Of a stretch of 37,171 nt of DNA, positions 30,471 to 37,171 are shown piece by piece. A model generated the notes under the pieces. That model did no database searches. It was not told where the DNA came from and saw only the letters and a program-made list of their open reading frames with translations. The stretch covers positions 1 through 37,171 of the forward strand of contig KQ965902.1 in NCBI GenBank assembly GCA_001574975.1. Direction: 5' to 3'. Origin of the DNA: Gonapodya prolifera JEL478. Its lineage: Eukaryota; Monoblepharomycota; Monoblepharidomycetes; Monoblepharidales; Gonapodyaceae. A program made the position numbers and the translations under genes. How positions within the stretch are numbered: position 1 is the stretch's first letter; the number at the start of each line of letters is the position of its first letter.

Positions 30471-32521
30471 TGTGCTGCGTCCCAAGAAGTCAGAAATGTG
30501 TTGAGTTGTGCGACAAAGGTGAAGCCCGAAGGCAAGCGTTGACTCACCGTCTGCTGGTCCTGTCAGTGCGCGCGTTTCAGTCTTCTGCCGCTGGGTAGAG
30601 TAGACTTAACTTTAAGGAGTTCGTAGCGTTGAGAGGGGTTCGATTGGCTGGCTTGGATCGCAGTTTCTGCAGAGTTTCCACTGAGTTCGATCGGGCTCCT
30701 AAGTTTACCCGCTCCGGTTTCGAAACCCCATTCAATACTTTCAATTACTGTTAAACCTGTCAGTCCGCGCAATCACCGTTCTGTCCTACATGCTCACAGA
30801 ATGACCTCTCCAACTCCTTCATCTATGCAAGCGGAGCCGAGCGTAGCCCAGTGACGTTCGATAATAAGTAATTCAAACGGACACACTCATGAATGTAGTG
30901 AGGTACAATTCCGGTTTTTTGGTTGCGCAAGATTGTCATGCTGACCAAATGCCTCTACTATCACCCGGCGCTCAGTTCCATGCATTTTTCATCTCATTTT
31001 TGTGATTTGTGAAAGTGCTGTTTGTTTCCACGTGAAACCTTCTGCAAGATCAACTTCCGCGATCGACTCTGTATGTGGTCACAGTGCACTTGTAAAAGCT
31101 TCAGCGCATCTACGTACGTTTGCAGTACCTTTTGCACTCCCATGTAAGGGATTTGGAGGGGAATTTCACCATCTGTGCACTCTTGACCGCTACCAAATAC
31201 CAATGTACCGTACAACCACAAAAGTCTGAACACTATAGCTCCGGCTAATGGCTCTTTGTATAACTTGTTTGAGAAGACTGGGGCGTATTGAATGTTAAAT
31301 GTGACTCTGGTCTCATATACATTTCAAAGGTGTGCAATTTGCAAAGCGGCGTGAACTTGAAAACTGAATTGATGTCAATTGCCACGAGCTCAGTGGCCAC
31401 TGGGCTTCACATCATCAGAGTGCATCAATCGCAACAACCGTATGGCACTAGAGACCAGAGTCATGCGTGGCATTCGCCGTGCCCTCTGTTGCTCAAAACA
31501 ATGCACGAAATTTAATCAGCGAGAGAAGTACTTGCGTGACTTGCGTTTCGAAACGCGAAAGTGGGGAAAAGGACCCGGCGTTTCGGAAGATCGCAATGGG
31601 TATAACAGTTCAGCCGCGATTACGAGAGGGTGGACCTTCCGAACGTGTGATCAACAAATTTATTTCTTAGGAGTGCAGAGGAGATTGTATGTGTTGGAGA
31701 GTGATCGAGTGAAAGTGAGAGGAAAATAGTGCTTCACTTCGTTGGGCGGTTGGAGGTGAGGAGCGAGGGAACTGCGACGAGGAAGTGATCGTCTGGAAGT
31801 GTGGACGGGGGTACGAGTAAAATTTGCAATTCAAGAAGGAAAGAGCAACCACGTGGAAGAGAGGGGTTGATTTTATGCGCACAATTTCTTTGACAGGAAT
31901 GTGGTATTGGTGAGTCAGCTCCACAACGCGCACGCCCTCATTACTCCAAATTCACAGCAATGCGAGAGTTGACAGAGACGCAGAGAACTCTGTGGTCACG
32001 AACGTGATCAGCAGCGTATCTCACTACGCCGAAATCCGCGGGATGCGGTGCATTTGGGTCGGCACGTGACAAGCCGATTGATCACTTTCCACGGCGAGAC
32101 AAAAAAATACATCTCGGCTGAAAACATTTCATAGCTGCTTCGATTTTATTAGCGGTTCCATTTGACACGAGGTTGCGCGTTGTTTTTTGGTTCCGGAGCA
32201 AGACCCCGCGGCAAAAGATACCGGGACGAAGGTTCTGCTCCTCTCGGAAGCAAAGACCTGAGGGCTCTTGGCGACGGGAAAGGCAGCGACGGAGCAGCTA
32301 GAGCAAAGAGAGAGAAGGCGAAGGAGAGCGACACGCGGGCGAGATAGGAAAAGAGAGGGGAAAGACGGACGTGCCATAACGGGACAGCCAGCCTAAGTGA
32401 GTCTAAGATGGGTGGGAGGGGGACGGGCGCTGGCAGAATGTGCTGAAATTGAAATTGTCAGTACGAACGGCATTCCTACGCGAGTGTTGGCTGTGATCCA
32501 AGTTCGGTGTTGGGGCGAATA
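30471..32521. other. 2-kb stretch without a convincing gene
   Basis: It separates the divergent RING gene and the Pro-rich gene. Several frames of 60-120 codons exist on both strands but none has a recognisable domain or splice partner. The last 400 bp are GA-rich and probably promoter/5' flank of the Pro-rich gene. No tRNA-like fold was noticed by eye. Confidence 0.4.
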
Positions 32522-33931
32522 ATGGCGACGTCGGGCCAACCGCACGCGCACACCCGCGACACACCACTCGCGCAGCCAGCACACGACAATGGCCACCCAT
32601 ACGCATACGCATCCACGCACCCCACCACTCATGCCCCCCGGCCAACCCTCCCCTCCCTCCGCGACATGCAAGTCCCCATGCCGCCACTCCCGCCTCCACC
32701 CGCACACCAGCAACACCCCATCCACACACCGCCGCTGTTCCCGCACAAGTCCAACTACGCGCCCGTCCTGTGGGATCCGGCGTACGCCGTGCCGTTGCAG
32801 GGGTTTGCCCAGCCGGTAGCTGCACCCCCGGCTCTTCCACAGTCTGTCCCATTGCCGGACTCGGCGTACGCCCCGCCGACGCACCCGCACCAGCTGCCCC
32901 CGCCGACGCACCCGCACCAGCTGCCCCCGCCGAGGAATACGTCGCCTCATCTCCCCACTGCCTCACCTCACCTCTCCACCGCCTCACCTCACGCTTCTCA
33001 CATCCCATTCAGTTCCCCTCTCACATCCCCGGCACCCCTACCCTCACCCCCACTCCACGGAGCATCCACCCCCCTCACCTCTTCTTCCTCCTCCACAACC
33101 ATCCTCTCCCTCCCATCCTTCCCACCACCCGCCGCACCGCTCGCATCCACCACCCCGCCGCCGCAGCATTCCGCCAAACAACCCGTGTCGACGGAAACGA
33201 TCCTCGCGGCATGCAAACGCAACTACGAGCTGTGCTTCATCGAGAACGTGGCGTGGGATGAGGAGCACGGCGACGGTGTGGATGGGGACGGTGACGCTCC
33301 CGTCGACGGTGCTGGCCCGGGCGTCGCCCCGCCCAGCGCCCCGCCCTCCCCACACCCGCACCCAGACACGACCAAACGAAAACGCTCATCCACGCAACGC
33401 ATCCTCGACTCCTCGGGCCCGCCCACACCTTCCTCCTCCTCCTCCTCGTTCTCGCCCCCACTGCACCCCACCCACACCTCCCTCCTCGTCCCAGCCCCAA
33501 CACCCCTCCCCGCGCGGCGGGGCTCCAACGTCCTATCCCTCCTCAACGCGGCACCGGCGCCACTCCTGCCCACACCGGCCCCGTCCGTGTCCGGGGCGTC
33601 CACCCCGACGTCGGTGTCGGAGCCGCCGAGCCCGCCGAGGAAGAGGGTGTGTACAAAGTCGCCGTCGCTTCCTGACCTTCCTACCTCCACGTCCACCTCG
33701 GCGCCTGCTCCTGCACCTTCCATTGCGGTAGACGTTACCGCCCCCACCGCTGCTGCCACCCTCGCCCCACTCACCTCCACCTCCACCTCCACCTCGGGCA
33801 TGACGCGCTCCACTTCCGACGCACAGCTCCGGCTCCGGCTCGGCAGGCTGGTCATGATGGAGATGAGCGAGGACGAGGGTGGTGGTGGCGAGAGCGCTAG
33901 CTCTGGTGGGAGGAGCGCAGTGGGTGCGTAG
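32522..33931 (+). CDS. Pro/Ser/Thr-rich protein with nuclear signals
   Basis: A single 470-codon frame from ATG 32522 to TAG. Most of it is low complexity: His/Pro at the N-terminus, Ser/Thr/Pro later, and a Thr-Ser run near the end. Two islands look conserved: FPHKSNYAPVLWDPAYAVP (about residues 79-97) and ETILAACKRNYELCFIENVA (about 222-241). Basic-Pro motifs TTKRKRSST and SPPRKRVCTKSP suggest nuclear import and proline-directed phosphorylation. The C-terminus is acidic (MEMSEDEGGGG). This layout is common in fungal transcription regulators, but there is no DNA-binding domain, so the role is unknown. High GC makes long open frames on other strands; this one is chosen for its ATG, its two non-repetitive islands and its natural stop. 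Confidence 0.6.
   Translation: MATSGQPHAHTRDTPLAQPAHDNGHPYAYASTHPTTHAPRPTLPSLRDMQVPMPPLPPPPAHQQHPIHTPPLFPHKSNYAPVLWDPAYAVPLQGFAQPVAAPPALPQSVPLPDSAYAPPTHPHQLPPPTHPHQLPPPRNTSPHLPTASPHLSTASPHASHIPFSSPLTSPAPLPSPPLHGASTPLTSSSSSTTILSLPSFPPPAAPLASTTPPPQHSAKQPVSTETILAACKRNYELCFIENVAWDEEHGDGVDGDGDAPVDGAGPGVAPPSAPPSPHPHPDTTKRKRSSTQRILDSSGPPTPSSSSSSFSPPLHPTHTSLLVPAPTPLPARRGSNVLSLLNAAPAPLLPTPAPSVSGASTPTSVSEPPSPPRKRVCTKSPSLPDLPTSTSTSAPAPAPSIAVDVTAPTAAATLAPLTSTSTSTSGMTRSTSDAQLRLRLGRLVMMEMSEDEGGGGESASSGGRSAVGA
32874..32927 (+). repeat. Perfect 27-bp tandem duplication
   Basis: Two adjacent identical 27-bp units encode THPHQLPPP twice inside the Pro-rich protein. The frame is kept, so copy number can vary without damage. 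Confidence 0.9.
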
Positions 33932-34500
33932 GGCGATGGCGATGGCGGGTCGCGATGGCGGGTCGCGATGCGGGGAGTGGAGAGTGTATGTGTGTGGGAG
34001 AGTGGGAGAGTCGCTGCGCGTATTTGATACCCATGGTGGTTTCTGGTTGAATCCGAAGTCGGCACGGGTGTCGTTGGACTTCACGGGTCGCCGCCAGCTG
34101 GCCAGGTGTGCGCCCCAACCGTACAGAGCGAGAGCGTATGTAGAAGTATTTTCCTTAGGTTTCCTTTTCAATTACATTATAGAAGTGCGTGTGCAGTTTT
34201 CAATTCGAAGGGGGCACGGCATGCTGCATCTGTTCGCAAGCGATGCGGAGGCACGGCCCGCGGGCCAAGGGGTTCTTTCCGTTCTGCCGGGGCGGGGTAA
34301 GCGAGGTTCTTCCTCGTCGGTTGGCGAGGGCGGCTTTGAGTCAACAATGGTCGATGTGATAAGAAGCATTTTGTGTTTTGGGGAGTTGTAGTCGAAGAGG
34401 GTATTTTTGCCAGAGCGGCGTCGGGAGTGTGGGCGGTCACACTTTCATGCAGCCTGGATTCATGGACACAACTCGCAACAGTCTCCCCTCAAGCGTCCAC

Positions 34501-34566
34501 TGAAGTTGAACAGGCGCGCAGTCAGACTCCCTGTCAAAGCTCTGTTTTTGCATGTGGGCCTCCACT
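34501..34566 (+). repeat. Diverged direct repeat, copy 1
   Basis: About 66 bp similar (roughly three-quarters identical by eye) to 34659-34727. Shared blocks include GCAGTCAGA, AAAGCT, and TTTTTGCA followed by GTGGG. Confidence 0.6.
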
Positions 34567-34658
34567 TAGTGCATGATGTGTTGTACCAGAGTGAGTGACT
34601 TGACACTCTCTCACTGCCTTGATTTGTATCTGGACATATCCTCCCCAAAAGTGTCAAA

Positions 34659-34727
34659 TGATGTTGAAGTGGCATGCAGTCAGAATGCTGTCTGCTAAAG
34701 CTTTATTTTTGCAGGTGGGGCTCTACA
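34659..34727 (+). repeat. Diverged direct repeat, copy 2
   Basis: Second copy of the 34501-34566 repeat, starting 158 bp downstream of the first. Confidence 0.6.
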
Positions 34728-35271
34728 GACAAAGTGTTAGAAGGATTTCAACCCATCTGATGCTGTTGTTTAAATGGTAAGAGTAGTAAATTCTGAACCA
34801 ATAAATGCTTTTGGTGCTTTTTGTCCACAGTGCACTGTTGTGGCAACCATTGCAGAACAATTTTGTATGACATCAGCTGTTTTTTAAATGTGGGCAACTT
34901 GCACCTAGCCACACACAAGGCTGGTGATGCTTCCTTTTACAGCTAGTTGCATAATATAAGAGCCTGGCCCAAAAATTGTGCCGGCCGCACATAAAACTTT
35001 TCCAGTTCAGAGGATCGCCCTGCCCGCCCCACCCACCATCCCGTGACGATCTTTGCAGTATTGCGATTGCTGAATCTGTGCGATCGTAATTCGGTGAGTC
35101 CCGTCGCGGCTACGATGACTTTTTCCACCAGCGGGTTCCCACGGCGGAGACTCATTTCCTCCTCCCCCAGGGCGATTCGGAGCCAATTCCCGGGCGAAAA
35201 GGAACGATCTCACTACGGGGCGTGCATGTGAGTTGTTTGACTGGGTTTGGTGGTCGCATTGGCGAGCGCTT

Positions 35272-37131
35272 ATGTGGTCCAACCAGCGGCGGTCCAGAAT
35301 GCCCAACGCGGTGGCCTCAATGAAGGAGGTTTGCTGCGCTTGCTGTGGGCGTTGTATAGGAGCTTGCGGGAAAATTGACTGTCGCAACCCACTGAAGTGT
35401 CCAAAACGTCAAGATGGAGTGATGGCTCGGCGTGCTTTCCCTTCAAAGATGGTAAAATACGACCCCACTGATAAGAACGCCAGCAAGGTCAAGGAATGGG
35501 TGCAGGGGCAGCTGAATTTATCAGAGAGGGAACTGGTATACAGTTGGGAAAAGAATACAAGGATTTATATGGATAGATCGTGCCACACACGGTTTTGCAA
35601 GGAGGCACTCGGAATGACTGAACACGCCATCATGATGGCATCAGTTGCAAGGAGGCGGAAAGCCAAGAAGAAATGTGTTGTGTCGGACGCTGAACTGTCA
35701 AGTGAGATTCTGGATGGTGATGATGACCTGCCGATGGAAGCGCCAGACGTCGGCGGTGGCGGGTCAGACGTTGGCGATGGAGCAGACAATGAGGATGGCC
35801 CTCAGATAAGCGGTGAGTGATGTATTCCAGCACCGCAATTGCTTTGTGTTGAAATGTGGACGATGCAGATGCTGTTGGTGCCGATTCACCATTGGCAACT
35901 CCTCTAATGGTAAATTGTGACATTTTCACTGCCAACCTGAAGAATTCGGTTCCAGGGGTGCTTTTTTGCTGACTCTTGCAGACGAATTGTTGGACGATTG
36001 GGACAGATTCCATGACATCCTACAGCTTCGCGCGGAGAATGCTCTCAAGCACTTGCCTGGTGGAATCACAATATCCCCGAACTTCTACGTCTATTACAAG
36101 TCGGGAAGGGCCAAGGGCGCAGAGAAAGTGTTACTGGAGCAAGACCAACTTGCAAAAGTAATTGGAGCAAACTTGAAATCAAAGAAACCAAACGTCCACT
36201 TTCGCCTGATTATTCCATCAATCGGTGAGTTCTCTGCCCTGCTGGCAATTTGAAAACGTCCTAATTGGTGTGAATAATAGCTGCAGATGCGAACAAGAAG
36301 GTATGTGATATTGTTGTCCCACACTTCGAACTTCAAGTCTAGTCTCTAAGTGTGACATATTGAATGCAGCCAAGCACTCACACCCCAGGTCACGCTGAGG
36401 CAATGAAGAGCCAGGAGGTCAACGCACTCAGGAATTTGTACCCTTGCACGTACTGTGGTGATCATTGTTATGTGTTTCCAATCTCTGGGAAACACCTTCG
36501 CCTCACCCCAGAAAGGTTGAACATGTGGGCATTGACCATTGTAAGCAACTCAATGTGGTGACTATGTTTGCTGCCTAACCTAACCACCATTGCAGACCAG
36601 TAACAGATTCACGGATCGCGTTTCACGTCAAACACCTCCAATATGGCTAGAATGCTTCAAGGAGAGTAATGCGGTTGTTCCAAAAAGAACTAGTAAGTGA
36701 ACAATACCCGAGACAACTTCTTATGTATTGAAGTGTATTTTTGCCAAGGCATGATTGCCCCTCCTTTATCTTCTTCACCACTTCAATCCTCATTATTCCA
36801 TCGCCCAATACCATCTTGCACGATGTCATCCCCGTACACCACACGCACCCACAGGCTGACCTGCAAGAGAGCACGCATCACGGTTGTACGGAAGGACGGG
36901 GGGCATCACGATGCAGGAGTGGTGGCCATTGGGCAGTCCATGACGTGGGGCCACGTACTGGACATTGCAGGTTGGGGCCCTGCTAAAGGAGCTCCAACAG
37001 ATCATGCACTTGACTTGCGTGACGCAATCACCAACACAAAGTATGGCTTGGACGTGAAGGTTGCAGAGTATGAACTGAACAAGGAGGAAGTCAATGTAAT
37101 TGTAAAGGCTGTGCCAATTGAATCGTGGTGA
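35272..37131 (+). CDS. Cys-rich protein of unknown function, six exons
   Basis: Exons 35272-35812, 35982-36224, 36287-36300 (14 nt), 36370-36540, 36596-36692 and 36749-37131 give 482 residues ending in TGA with correct phases throughout. The N-terminus has a dense Cys cluster (CCACCGRCIGACGKIDC, then CP), likely a zinc knuckle. A basic region (ARRRKAKKKC) and an acidic/Gly stretch follow. The middle (DDWDRFHDILQLRAENALKH) is helical. PCTYCGDHCYVFPISGKHLR then LTPERLNMWALTI is a second Cys/His site with a helix after it. This resembles Cys/His-plus-helix segments I remember in expanded hypothetical families of other fungi, but not firmly. The C-terminal 110 residues are globular (TWGHVLDIAGWGPAKGAP). 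An intron of 169 nt is assumed at 35813; a shorter alternative breaks the frame. Role unknown; a nucleic-acid-binding or mobile-element protein is possible. Confidence 0.65.
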
Positions 37132-37171
37132 AATACATGATTGTTTACAGAAATAGAAAGTATGGTGACAC

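Larger units (their letters stand above)
33932..35271. other. 1.3-kb stretch without a convincing gene
   Basis: 3' flank of the Pro-rich gene and 5' flank of the Cys-rich gene. It contains a pair of diverged direct repeats (34501-34566 and 34659-34727). No supported frame or RNA. Confidence 0.4.

Noticed and set aside
33223-34065. Long minus-strand frame of 280 codons opposite the Pro-rich gene
   Set aside because: Shadow frame driven by GC-rich codons; it reads into the non-coding 3' flank and has no recognisable feature.
35869-35909. An extra 41-nt exon in the Cys-rich gene
   Set aside because: Good splice signals flank it, but including it shifts the next exon out of frame; skipping it keeps the frame.
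1-37171. tRNA, rRNA or CRISPR features
   Set aside because: None seen by eye on either strand; no regularly spaced repeats and no clover-leaf with a CCA-proximal stem was noticed. A covariance-model scan would be decisive.

Overview
The window looks like nuclear DNA of an intron-rich, flagellated (zoosporic) fungus, most likely chytrid-like. Introns are short (about 56-116 nt) with GT..AG ends, genes sit close together on both strands, and the content (F-box, ankyrin, TKL-kinase/Sel1, C2H2, RING, amino-acid permease) fits a chytrid. The strongest lineage marker is a minus-strand gene at 13155-16676 that matches SPAG1, a cytoplasmic assembly factor for axonemal dynein arms, which points to a species with motile flagella. 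No search could be run, so the placement is an inference.

Layout. 1-8 kb: degraded, family-type genes. These are an ankyrin gene with three frame breaks, remains of a tyrosine-recombinase-like gene, an apparently intact F-box gene (one intron), a minus-strand gene of a bacterial-type uncharacterised family with one in-frame TGA, and a second F-box/LRR gene with a TAA and frameshifts. 8-8.6 kb: a small C2H2 zinc-finger gene. 8.8-12.7 kb: two tandem six-exon genes of the YeeE/YedE (TsuA-like) membrane family, with five introns at identical positions and phases. 13.2-16.7 kb: SPAG1, divergent from a broken TKL kinase-Sel1 gene (16.7-18.3 kb). 18.5-21.7 kb: a 21-exon APC amino-acid permease. 21.9-23.0 kb: a ChaC/GGCT-type gamma-glutamylcyclotransferase on the minus strand.

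23.7-29.0 kb is a large inverted structure. Two 817-bp arms, identical wherever I compared them (23706-24522 and 28211-29027), carry the 3' part of a RING gene and its downstream flank. They enclose 3.7 kb holding a decayed CitMHS_2-like Na+/H+ antiporter and unrecognised minus-strand exons. The right arm belongs to the full-length two-RING gene (28491-30470); the left arm is a truncated copy joined to unrelated DNA beside an 11-G run. 32.5-33.9 kb encodes a long Pro/Ser/Thr-rich, probably nuclear protein. 35.3-37.1 kb encodes a six-exon Cys-rich protein of unknown function.

Possible themes: the YeeE/YedE pair (sulfur-compound import) and the ChaC-like enzyme (glutathione turnover) both touch sulfur/thiol metabolism, but nothing in the sequence shows co-regulation. 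Several genes carry single-base frame breaks, three of them at a C5 run followed by A. This could be real decay or homopolymer under-calling, and it matters before any gene here is called a pseudogene.
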